Source: Tremella fuciformis
Lineage: Eukaryota > Basidiomycota > Tremellomycetes > Tremellales > Tremellaceae
Direction of reading: 5' to 3'
DNA: 64,000 nucleotides
NCBI GenBank assembly: GCA_032768795.1
Contig: CP136491.1
Span: 806,001-870,000 of the forward strand
This document shows, piece by piece, positions 9,013-18,161 of the stretch. Both the position numbers and the translations under genes were made by a program. Within the stretch, counting starts at the first letter, position 1, and each line of letters starts with the position of its first letter. The notes beneath the pieces were generated by a model that was not told the origin of the DNA, did no database searches, and saw nothing but the letters and a program-made list of their open reading frames with translations.

Positions 9013-9651
9013 CCCGTCAAGTTCGTCATTGAGCGTCGCTTGGGCAATGTTGAACTCTCTGGCAACCTGTCGCTGGCTCTTCTCGGGGCTGTTGGTGTAC
9101 TCGCGGACTGCCTGGGCCAGAGCGTTATGCATGGTGAAGATAGAGAGAGATATAGCTATAAGAGACGACTTCATGTAAGTGACCGAAAGGCGTCTGCGAT
9201 CGAAGGGCACGTGATCACGAGTAAACATGCAAGCCTGTCCCCTCAGACTGCAGCGTTCACATGTCTCGGAACCTTCTGGTACGGTGCATTTTTGCCGTGC
9301 TTTATTGCAAGGCTGGCACGCACGCTTCCCACGAATTCCCCGTCGGTGCGCCAAGGGGTTGACCTTTGTCAACGCCTCATTCAACCAGTTCTCCCCGTCA
9401 CTTTGGCCATTCACTAATTCCCATTCGACGTAGCCTGGAAGCGATACGTACTTTCGACTGAACTCTAGGAGATCCCGATCTGGGATATGGGACAGTACGT
9501 AACGCAAATGGGAGTCGATTGTGGTGGGGTTGTCGGGCTTGGATCCGCTCATATACTCTGGCGAAAGACTGATCTTGTCGAACAGGGACACTTGAGATTG
9601 GCTACCTCCAGAGCCGCCTGAAGGCCTCTTCCTTCCGCTATTAGAGAACAT
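8968..9651 (-). CDS. Chimeric ORF: N-terminal half of Zn2Cys6 paralog B fused to pogo psq domain
   Basis: One uninterrupted frame of 227 residues starts at the ATG at 9651. Residues 1-143 are paralog B: the conserved pre-cluster segment (LSHIPDRDLLEF to GENWLNEALTKV) and a complete Zn(II)2Cys6 cluster (CQPCNKARQKC, then CERCSLRGQAC, spacing 2-6-8-2-6). The frame crosses the TA and inverted repeat at 9180-9223, continues through transposon leader sequence, and at 9132 enters the transposase start MHNALAQAVREY with its psq helix-turn-helix (QRQVAREFNIAQATLN). It ends 14 residues into the Gypsy LTR. What I see is an open frame with two DNA-binding modules. Whether it is expressed from the B promoter is inference. 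Alternatively it is simply a dead gene fragment. Confidence 0.65.
   Translation of the reverse strand: MFSNSGRKRPSGGSGGSQSQVSLFDKISLSPEYMSGSKPDNPTTIDSHLRYVLSHIPDRDLLEFSRKYVSLPGYVEWELVNGQSDGENWLNEALTKVNPLAHRRGIRGKRACQPCNKARQKCTVPEGSETCERCSLRGQACMFTRDHVPFDRRRLSVTYMKSSLIAISLSIFTMHNALAQAVREYTNSPEKSQRQVAREFNIAQATLNDELDGCHAGVGCTRSDLEG
9018..9132 (-). pseudogene. pogo transposase N-terminal psq domain (separated by Gypsy insertion)
   Basis: The transposase start codon is at 9130-9132. The segment encodes a psq-type helix-turn-helix (VREYTNSPEKSQRQ, then VAREFNIAQATL), the inverted-repeat-binding domain of pogo transposases. It is cut at the CCCGT duplication. Rejoined to 2949, its frame is off by one base relative to the catalytic part. 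Confidence 0.75.
9180..9221. repeat. Right terminal inverted repeat of the pogo element
   Basis: Reverse complement of 1344-1385 with one mismatch. It is followed by the TA duplication at 9222-9223 and then by coding sequence of paralog B. Confidence 0.93.
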
Positions 9652-10705
9652 CAAGCCGTAATGCTGTCAGCCTTTAATATCTTGATTAGCCAAATGAGAA
9701 GAAGAAGAGAGCGAGATGCCAAGCGACCAAGGCGGGCTCACAGCTTCCCTTCGAAACCCTCGACATCACAATTGACTTGAAACACGTCGCCACCCCCGAC
9801 AATCAAAGCAGGTACTCTCGAGTCGAGTCTTCTGCGGAGCTTTGAGTCGAGCTGCTGTGTCCCCTTTGTGTTCTCCTTTCTCTCGTGCGTAGCCCCAGCG
9901 TTGGCAACATTGCAAATTAGAAGTCATTGAGCAAATCAGAAGTTTCACGCGACGCAAGCGGTCGAGACTGAAGGCCGAGAAGAGGTGCAGCGTTTCCATA
10001 TCCAGCATACGTCTCAGGTCTTGATTGAAGTTCGCAAGCCGTGTCGAAGCTGCGATGAAAAGCAACAAACACAGACTGTTCCAGGGACTGACTGTCGTGC
10101 CCAGATACGCAATTGCCCATCTTTGGGGGTTGGAGCCCTCCAATTGGGTTCAGCCTCCCCCCCCCCCCCCCACACCACCACCATCCCCCGCGCGCCCCCG
10201 CCTCTCTCCCAGACTGTTCTTTCGAAGCCTTCAAGCCTCAAACACTTGATGAGGTCGTTTCACACCTTTGCGTCCTCCGATCGTGGCTATGTACATGGTC
10301 GCCCCAATCTGTAGACTGCCGACTTGACATCACAGCTTAGGCTGGCTTTCAGCTACTGTAGCCATGAACATACTCGTAGTTCACGGCTGGGTTTTGCTAT
10401 GATGGACAGACTCCAGTTGGGGAAGGACTCTCAGGGAGGAAGGCGGGTTTTCGATCTCGGATCGCCGACCCTTACCTCCGTGCGAGAGGGGGTCTAACAA
10501 CGGAAGATCCCAGCCTTGTCATAAGGGTTCTGCTCTTATGTGGATGCGAGATCCAGGCTTGTGTTTGCAAAGTAGGCATATGCATAAACAAAGGGCATGA
10601 AAGAAGGGCAAACCCCCCTCGAACGCCGAGGGCTAGAATAAAAACGGTGAAAGACCTGCTTCACTGACAATAGTCCTTGTCACGGTGAGATGGGCATCTC
10701 TCCTA
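9652..10705. other. Intergenic: 5' flank of paralog B, 3' flank of paralog C
   Basis: No gene is evident. The stretch at about 9780-9960 resembles 11590-11770, the equivalent position upstream of paralog C, so promoters were duplicated with the genes. A run of 15 C residues lies at 10157-10171. The 3' flank of C (about 10595-10660) resembles that of B (about 880-960). Confidence 0.4.
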
Positions 10706-11485
10706 CTAGTGCGGAAACCAGCTTTGGTCGGACGGGTGCAAGTCATCGCGGGTATCTTGGGGGTAGTTCGCCCCTGCGTAGCTTCCACGCGGATTGAGCT
10801 CTGCGGACAACACGGACGATTGTGGAGTGAGGGGATCGCGCATACAATGCTCTTGCGATGTGCTGCTTGTAGAAGCGTTGTCGGCACGAGTATCGGCTGA
10901 TCCTGCCACCTGCTCCGTCCCTTCAAGTGGGGTGGCTAACCCGCTGCTCGACCCTGTCTGCCTCCGGTTTTTGCGCTCAAGACCGATGCAAATTAGTTCC
11001 GGCTGCATGCTTCTGCATCGATCGCATGAAGTGTAGCCTTCCGACCGCGTGCATCTCCGCTTGGCCGCCCTGCAAGACTGACAGGCGATGGAGGCACGCC
11101 TGAATTTCTTGCGCGTCCAGGGGACGACTTTTGTCCACGCCTTATCGAACCAGTCGGGCCAGCTATCCGAAGTTGTATTTAACACCTGTAGAGTGTACCC
11201 CGGAAGCGTAACACAATTGGCAGCTAGACCAAGGAGCATCGCATCCGGGATCCGAGAGAGGGCGTGACGCAGATGGTTTTCGACCTTAGCGATGTTCGGC
11301 CTGTCATGGCTCAAATAACCTTCCGGAAAGAGGGTTTCGTCGAGCTCTTCAACCCTTGGCGGCTGGTATTGGCTGCTCACACCGCTCAGGCCTTCTTCCG
11401 GGAAGTTCGTCCCGCCGAGCTCTTGAAGCTTTGGTCCCTGGTATCGGCTGCCTGAGGGTCTCTGCGGTGTGCTGTACCAGTCCAT
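10706..11485 (-). CDS. Zn2Cys6 family paralog C
   Basis: A 259-residue single-exon gene. The ATG at 11485 is chosen because the sequence after it (PQRPSG) matches the start of paralog B (RKRPSG); the open frame upstream lacks such support. Residues about 10-60 hold two copies of a roughly 26-residue segment (KLQELGGTNFPEEGLSG and RVEELDETLFPEGYLSH). Then comes the family segment (LRHALSRIPDAMLLGLA, VTLPGY, WPDWFDKAWTKVVP) and the cluster CQSCRAAKRRC with DRC and a final Cys at a slightly longer spacing of eight. The tail is Ser/Thr-rich. The domain found in classic large fungal Zn-cluster regulators is absent. This is the only complete and unbroken member here, so it is the best candidate for function. 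The DNA target is unknown. Confidence 0.78.
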   Translation of the reverse strand: MDWYSTPQRPSGSRYQGPKLQELGGTNFPEEGLSGVSSQYQPPRVEELDETLFPEGYLSHDRPNIAKVENHLRHALSRIPDAMLLGLAANCVTLPGYTLQVLNTTSDSWPDWFDKAWTKVVPWTRKKFRRASIACQSCRAAKRRCTRSEGYTSCDRCRSMQPELICIGLERKNRRQTGSSSGLATPLEGTEQVAGSADTRADNASTSSTSQEHCMRDPLTPQSSVLSAELNPRGSYAGANYPQDTRDDLHPSDQSWFPH

Positions 11486-12534
11486 CGAGGTGTGATGCTG
11501 TACCGGTGAAAATTTTGACAAGCCAAGCGAGGCGAAGAAGAAGGATGGGAAAGGAAAGCGAGCCAAGCAGCTCACAGCTACGAGACTCTCGAAACCATAC
11601 TGGACTTGAAAAATTCTCCCCGCCTTCCGGCGATGAAAGCAGCTGCACCGGAGCTGTTTGAGGGCCTTTGCAGCAACGAGCTGCTGGTCCTTTTTCCTCT
11701 CGCACAGCCCCCACGTCGTACAGTACATTGCAAGTCGGAAGGCATGAGCAGAACAGAAATCATCAGATTTTCCTTGGCTCAGCCCTCTACACATAGTGGA
11801 GAAAGCGTTTGAGTCCGCCTACATAGTTGAACGCTCAACGGAGGCGGAAAGCAGCTGTGATTCCCAAACTGGGTCGAAGCGAGCCCTCTGGCCCCAGGCG
11901 CAGGATTCTGCGATTCTCCGAGACGATGGCGCATACCCTCCACGCTAACAAGTAAATATGGGTGAAAGCCCTCGAGCCTAGGCTGTGTCTGATCCAGACG
12001 TGAAGTAGGTGAAATCGCTGTTCCGTCCCATGATAGTGACGGGAGGGCATCACCCGCGCGCATAACTACAGCAGGGTTTTCTATGCAGACGCCTGGTATT
12101 TCCTACACTCGCACAAAAAGCACCGTGTATGTACCTTGAGTCACTCGACAAATACTGTACGAAAGGTGATGTCCCGTGCGTCTTCGCCTCGAAGTCCCCC
12201 GAGGACTTCATGCATGCTAGGCACCGGGACCGTCTTTACCCACGTCGATGCTATAGCAGCAGCCGTGCCAACCGCCGTGACGAGCCATGAGCGGCGCCCC
12301 TCTGCTGTGCTGGACGCATGTGAGAGCCCTGACTGGCTGTGTTTCAATGGGATTACAAAGCAGATCAATGCCTCTCCCAACTTTAGGAACACATGAACAC
12401 CGTGGCGCCATAGTGGGATTGAGGCGTACACCATACATCTATACAAGGATTAACTGTAAGTATGTGGCAGGTGTCAATTGCGAGGCAAGGCAACGAGTAC
12501 GGAATCGCTCGCAGGCCCCATGACATACCAGGCG
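11486..12534. other. Intergenic: 5' flank of paralog C, 3' flank of paralog D
   Basis: About 1 kb without a supported gene. Several short frames occur on both strands, none with recognisable domains. The part from about 11590 to 11770 is the duplicated upstream sequence shared with paralog B. Confidence 0.4.
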
Positions 12535-13350
12535 TCAGAAGTGGGATGAAACATCTGGGAAAAGCTGATCGCCGGGCAGAAACGCCTGATCTATTTCCTC
12601 AGGCCCAGGTCCTCTCGATGGATCATACCATTCCTGTCGACCACTGTCGGTCGTGTCGGTCGTGTCATTCACCAGCTCGTCAGCGGAAGTGACCAGACGC
12701 TGGCTCGTATGATCCGCTACATGCGGTTCGGTGGCGGATTTCGCAGGTCCGCCTAGGTGCTTTTGGCCTCTCCTGGAAGGGGTGAAATCGCAATGTAATC
12801 CGAGACTGCTGCAACGCTCACATGGCTCCCCTTCCCGATTGATGACACACTTGGAACGTCTCTGTTGACAACTGCTGCAAGCATGTTTGGATCGCGCAGG
12901 CCGGCCAGCGTGGTTCAGCCGCCTGCTGCCAAGCACGCTTGCCATCAAAGATTGCACTGTATCGGGAGCAGGAGACCCGGGTGTCCATGCTGCTAGTAAC
13001 CACTGAGGCATTGGGACTTCAATCTCGACCGCAAGGGAGAGAAGTCGCTCTGTCGCGAGACCAATTGGCAGGCCAGAGATCAGAGTTTTTTAAGGTCCTG
13101 GCGCTTCGCACGTTCCCACTCGGTCGACTGTTGCGTGTTCGGTGCTACCGCAAGAGCCACCGTGATTGACGATGGCTGAGGGGATTTTTGGTTCGTAGTC
13201 ACTATCGGTCGGCACCTCATCAGTGCTGGAGCGATCCTGCGGTGCAGTTGACGACTGAGGTGATCCTTGTTCGTCGTCACTGTTGGACCGCACCTCTACG
13301 ATGCTGGAACGAACCCTCGAGGCAGTTGACGATCGGGTCTGCACTGGCAT
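12535..13350 (-). pseudogene. Zn2Cys6 family paralog D with an in-frame stop
   Basis: One frame from the ATG at 13350 to the stop at 12535 contains all family parts. A Ser/Asp-rich N-terminus has two tandem repeats (SSIVEVRSNSDDE, SSTDEVPTDSDYE). Then come LISGLPIGLATERLLSLA, WLLAAWTPGSPAP and the cluster CSSCQQRRSKC to CERCSSLGLHC (spacing 2-6-8-2-6). The tail ends with EEIDQAFLPGDQLFPD. A single TAA at 13090-13092 falls exactly at the junction of the N-terminal region and the family segment. Either the gene is dead, or translation starts at the later ATG at 13011, which would lose half of the conserved pre-cluster segment. No GT-AG intron obviously removes the stop. The call would change if transcripts show splicing around it. 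Confidence 0.6.
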
Positions 13351-13828
13351 TCTGGACCTTGCAAGGGGCGAGCTGAACGCTTCGCAGGTCGACAGGCGAA
13401 GGAGGTCGAGAGGCAGTCAGACGCTTCCACTCGAATGCACAGTTTTCAAAATCAAGCTCTGTCTTTTTTGCTCTACGCATTCCAGCCCCGTAGCATTAAC
13501 GGACAGCTGTGAAGCGCGGGAGGCAGGGAGGAGAGGGAGAGGGGGGAAGGGGGAAGGGAGTAACGAGAGGCGGCGGGGCAGAAGTATGACCCCTTCCCAC
13601 CCTGACCGGTCTTTGAGCCTGGTCTTCGTTTGACCGCCCCGACTCGACTGCTTCACTGTGGCCTCGCCCGGCTTTCTCGCGGGCCCAATCAACGAGGACG
13701 CGATCGGTGTGGGATGTTTCCACTGGGCAGTCGAGACCCCTGCTGAGACTTTTTGTGCTGTCATAATCCCACGAGCCATGACGCACAGCATGCATCAAAC
13801 GGCACGCGCAGGCATACAAAGCATGATT
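13351..13828. other. Intergenic: upstream of paralog D, downstream of alpha-mannosidase
   Basis: No gene is supported. A purine-rich tract (mainly G and A) occupies about 13516-13577. A short open frame at 13277-13480 on the minus strand precedes D in another frame and could be an untranslated leader. Confidence 0.35.
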
Positions 13829-16800
13829 TTACACTTTGACCCACGAGCCGATCGAGAGCCTCTTCTTCGCTTTTGCCCCATCATCCAGCGTCAGTCGCAC
13901 AGTCTTGACTTCGAACCCTCTGAAGTGTAGGGATACTTCCTGCTCCTGCGGCTCATCTGTCTTAGCAGACAAAGTCTTGAGGTGCAGCTTCTCCACGTGG
14001 TCTTCGAGAATGTTAGTGATCTCTGCCTTGACAACGGACAGGCCAGAGCTGTGTGTAAGCTGCGGACTCAAGCCTTGGTGTGCAGAGGCCGGCTCACATG
14101 CGAAGTTTAGCCTTGGCATGTCCACCATACTGCTCGAAGAATCGCAAAATAACAGTCTTCGAGTCGGAGAGGTCATCGTCCTCTCCACGCTTGATCGTTT
14201 CAAGCATCACATTCTTCGCGCCATGCACTCTGAAAGGCGATGCCTTCGCGAGTGCATGTTCCGCAGTATCGTCTACCGAGCTTGGACTATGCCATACTGC
14301 TGGTCAGCCTTTCCTCGTCACACGGACGCGAGAACGCACGCTTCATGGGATTGTTAAAGTCGAACGCGACTTGGGCGACATCACTCTCCACGAGTGTTCC
14401 AATGTGAGGGTAGATGGCGAACTCGAATGAATGAGCGCCCATATCGGCATTTGCATCGGGCTGAGTTGGCGCTCTGAGCAGACTGAGGCGCATAATGTTG
14501 CCCTCGGTAGCATAACCATACTTGCAATCGTTCAAAATGGCCACCCCGTACCCGTACTCGGACAGGTCGGCGTACTTGTGCCCGCAGACCTCGAATTTGG
14601 CATTGTCCCAAGATGTGTTGCGATGAGTAGGGCGCTGGAGGATACCGAATTGCGTATCGTAGGACGCACTTTCGGCAGTCACTGTTAGAGGCAGCTCGAA
14701 CTTGAGGAAGCGGTGCTTCTCGCGCCAATCGACAGCAGCAGAGAATCGCAGCAAAGAGCGCGCATCGGCTTTCAGCGATGCAGGGATGGCATCGAGACTG
14801 ATCTCCACATCGAGACGCGACTGCCCAACTTGCAATGTGGCTCCAAGTGTCGCTCGAAGGGGACCCGAAGACACGATATGCACCTGATTGAACTTGAGAT
14901 GAGTCTGCTTCTCCAGATGGAACTGATCCACGTCCCTGCAACTCAGAACAAAGGCCTAGGAGGCGCATATCTTACCATGCACTGTACGGGTCAGCTTATT
15001 CTGGTGGTAGCATGTGCGACTCACTCCCAGAAGTTCGGGTGGTCCTCCATGATGACCATTCCAGCACTCTGACCATCAGGAATGAGCTCCCGCCTAGAAT
15101 TCGGTTAGTTGTGAAGACAGCGACAGGGCGGAGCTCACTCGGCCTGCTTGTCGTATATGCTGACGATGCGCCCGTCTTTCAGAGTCATGTCCAAGGACGA
15201 GTTGCTCATCACAAACATTCCTGCCGACTCCTCCTTCGCTGTCACCGGAGTGATGTTGGCGTAAAGCCCCTTCGGAAGGCCGATGAGAGGGCGCTGAGGG
15301 TCCGTCGCATCCACAAGAAGGAGCCTTGTCTGCCTGTCCGCTACTATTTGCGCAGCACAGCTTTTGACCCCCCGAGGAGCATCAGAAGGAACGGCAATGA
15401 TTCCTTGTCGCGGATAGTCTTGGAGGGTATTGATGGCGAAGATCGCGCCCGATTCGCTGGCATCATCGGAGACGCCTAAAGGTTTTGCGCCATCGTATAG
15501 AATAGCGTTCGCCTCGTGCAAGACAGCGCTGATCGATTTCTGGATGGCGGCGTACTTAACCTCGGCATCCTCGTAGATCTGACTGTCAGTACAACGGAGG
15601 CTGGCAGGTGGATACTGACCATGCCGATACCACTGCCGGGCAAGACATCGTGGAATTGACAGAGAAGGAGATCCTCCCAAGCGGCATCGAGACGCTTTTT
15701 CGGATACTCATAGTCGGGGTCCGCCAGACTCGCCATTGTGGCCGCATACTCGGCTTCCCGCATGAGTATCTCGCTCTTCCGATTGCCCTTCTTGATGGAA
15801 GCATGAGTCGTGTATGTTCCACGGTGGAACTCGGCATATAGTTCTCCTCGCCAGTTGGGAAGTCTGGTCCCGCTCAAAGTCTCCTCTCTGACGCTCTCGA
15901 AGAATTCAGAGAAGCTGCCTCCCATCTTGAGCAGCGGGATCTGACCACCAGCATCTTGCCGCTTGCCGATGGCCCTGGTACGGCGCAGCTTCTCGAGCAT
16001 GGGAGGCGTGGGGCCGCCACCGCCATCACCATTGCCGAACAAGAGCAGTGCCTGGGAAGTGACCTCGAGATTCTTGTGACCAGTCATACCGCGGCGTATG
16101 TCAGACATGTGGCATTGCGAGTTGTAGTTGTTGACCGGGGTCATATGTGTCAAGATCTGGCTTGAATCGATGCCGACCCAGTTGAAGGTCGAATGCGGGA
16201 AGTTGTTCGTGTTGTTCCAGGACAGCTTCTGGGTGAAGAAGTTCGTACAGCCCGCGAGACGAGCGATCTGGGGAAGCTGGGAGGAGTAGCCGAACGTGTC
16301 GGGCAAAACAAATGTGTCCGAATTGAAACCGAACCTTGACTTGAAGAATCGCTGGCCGTACAGGAACTGCCTGCACAAAGCCTCGCCCGACGGCATGTTG
16401 GTGTCCATCTCGACCCAGCACGCCCCGACAGGCTGGAAGCGGCCTTCTGTGACTTTCTCCTTGATACGGTCGAATAGAGTCGGGTACAGGTCTTCCACCC
16501 ATCGGAACTGCTGAGCTTGCGTAGCAGAGAAGCGATGTTCGGGATAACGATCCATCAGGTCACACTGAGTGGACCAAGACCGAGCAGCTTTCTGCTGCGT
16601 GACCGAGAAGGGCCATAGCCAGGCAGAATCAATGTGACTGGGTGTCAGGCAGCTCTTCAATGCGTCTCCTTTGGGCTCACCAATGACCCACGCCCCAGAG
16701 ATCACCCTTCTGCTTCCGCGCATGCTCGCTCTCTCGCAGGATCTCGTCCGCCCAGCCTTCGCCGAGGATCAAATTTCCGACCTCTCTGGCTTTGGTAATA

Positions 16801-17648
16801 CTCTCCACGTCCCCCGTCTGGAAGACATTCATCATCTCGTTGGCGACCCAAAGCGCCTTCTGATTCAGAGGTGTGTCTCCAGGAAGGTCGTTGACAAGCT
16901 GGTGTATCGCATCAAAGTCCCACATGAGCCGCCACGCCTCCATACGAGGGGCAACCAGGTCGGCCGAGTTGAGCCTGTAGTATCGATTCTGGTCAGGCGG
17001 GTCCATGCCGTTCTGGCCGAACATCTCATTACAGCTGGCTTCGATGTAGAAATGGCCCACGCCGGCCCGACGCACATCGTCCGGGATGATAAACTCGACT
17101 CGGCGGTCGCTGTCGTATCCGCCCGTCAGGCCATGGTACGGGTTGCCATGGGTATCAAAGACCATGGCCTCGCCGGAACAGTCAAACTCGAGCTGGATGC
17201 GCTCCTCGTCGGCCCACGAGGAGGGTATGTGGATGGTCACCTTGAACCAGTGGTTCGTCCACGACGGGCCGAAGGTATCCCCTTTCTTCGCCGGCTTGTA
17301 CGTCTGGCGCTTGGCCTCCTCAAACGAGGGCTTGCTGCGCCCTGGTGCCGACCACACCTGCAGGGAGACGTGGGCATCGTCGTCAAGCCGGTGGGAATAG
17401 AGGAGGGCGCCGAGGTTGACGTCGTTAAAATGGCCTCCCTGTCGCTCTATTAGACTCATCCAAGGGTCCTTGACGATCCGCTCACGATGAACTGGTCCAG
17501 GCGGCCTCTGATCGAGTTGAGATGCTTCGGTCCTTTCGCTATCAGCTGATCTGACGGATAGGCAGTCAAGGTCGGACTCACGCGCTTCAAAGTTGAGCTG
17601 AGGATACGCCGTATTGTGATGGTGGGACTTGGACATGTCCGCCGCCAT
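13829..17648 (-). CDS. AMS1: Vacuolar-type alpha-mannosidase (GH38)
   Basis: Eight exons (17648-17582, 17491-16681, 16637-15620, 15578-15139, 15093-15025, 14935-14324, 14286-14098, 14048-13829) give 1141 residues with the frame closing exactly. This is near the size of yeast Ams1. An intron splits the GH38 metal-site motif, restored as GHCHIDSAWLWPF (about residue 292). The nucleophile region is LPDTFGYSSQLPQIA (about 405). The C-terminal beta domain ends with VILRFFEQYGGHAK and a short tail. There is no signal peptide, matching the family member that reaches the vacuole by selective autophagy and degrades free oligomannosides. The first ATG in good context is at 17648; the frame extends upstream only from a TTG. 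Confidence 0.95.
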
Positions 17649-18161
17649 CGTGTACCGCGCTGCGCCAGGCAGACTGTAGGACGGCAAATCAGATGGGATG
17701 AAGAGGCGATGTCAAGGTGACCAGAGGCCAGAGGGCACATGGTCTCCGTCTACGGTCATCGGGCGGTCGGACCGGGCGGAGCATAGCCGGGCACCAAGTC
17801 CATCTCCTCGGCAACAGCCAGCGAGCATCTCGACTGCGCTCTATCATCGATGGAGACGTATACATCCCAAGCTTTCTGCAGCATCCCGACTCTCACAGAC
17901 TGAGACGCGTCCGGCAATTTGAAGCTCGATGACGGGCTGGAAAGATGCTCTCCTTTGACGAGTTGGGCAGGCCAAAGGAAGTCCCACCAGGAGTGCGTTT
18001 CGCCCAGCTCAGCCTCGCACAGTCAAGACGACCACTACAGCTCGCATTCCACACCTACACATCTCAAGTCTTGACCACTGACATCAGCAGCCCAACACAA
18101 CACTCGACTGACTCCTGACTCTTCTGACCATCACCCTCCGGCATTCTCATCACCGCCCAAC
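17649..18161. promoter_or_regulatory. Divergent intergenic region (alpha-mannosidase / membrane protein)
   Basis: About 510 bp separate two divergently transcribed genes and should hold both promoters. A CAACACAACACTCGACTGAC-like pyrimidine/CA-rich leader precedes the ATG at 18162. I see no specific operator. Confidence 0.35.

Larger units (their letters stand above)
1344..9221 (-). mobile_element. pogo/Tc1-mariner superfamily DNA transposon, interrupted by a Gypsy element
   Basis: The two ends carry 42-bp terminal inverted repeats (1344-1385 and 9180-9221) that begin CTCGTGATCACGTGCCC and differ at one position. Each end is flanked by TA (1342-1343 and 9222-9223), the target duplication expected of this superfamily. 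Without the nested Gypsy element and one copy of its target duplication, the transposon is 1815 bp, a normal size for a single-gene pogo element. It carries one transposase gene in the same orientation as the host gene. It lies inside paralog B, just after the last cysteine of the zinc cluster. Confidence 0.92.

Noticed and set aside
10420..10510. Possible tRNA-like segment
   Set aside because: A T-loop-like GGTTTTCGATC was noticed, but no cloverleaf with a proper acceptor stem and anticodon arm could be folded on either strand.
16671..17453. Plus-strand frame of 260 codons opposite the alpha-mannosidase
   Set aside because: Antisense shadow of GH38 coding sequence.
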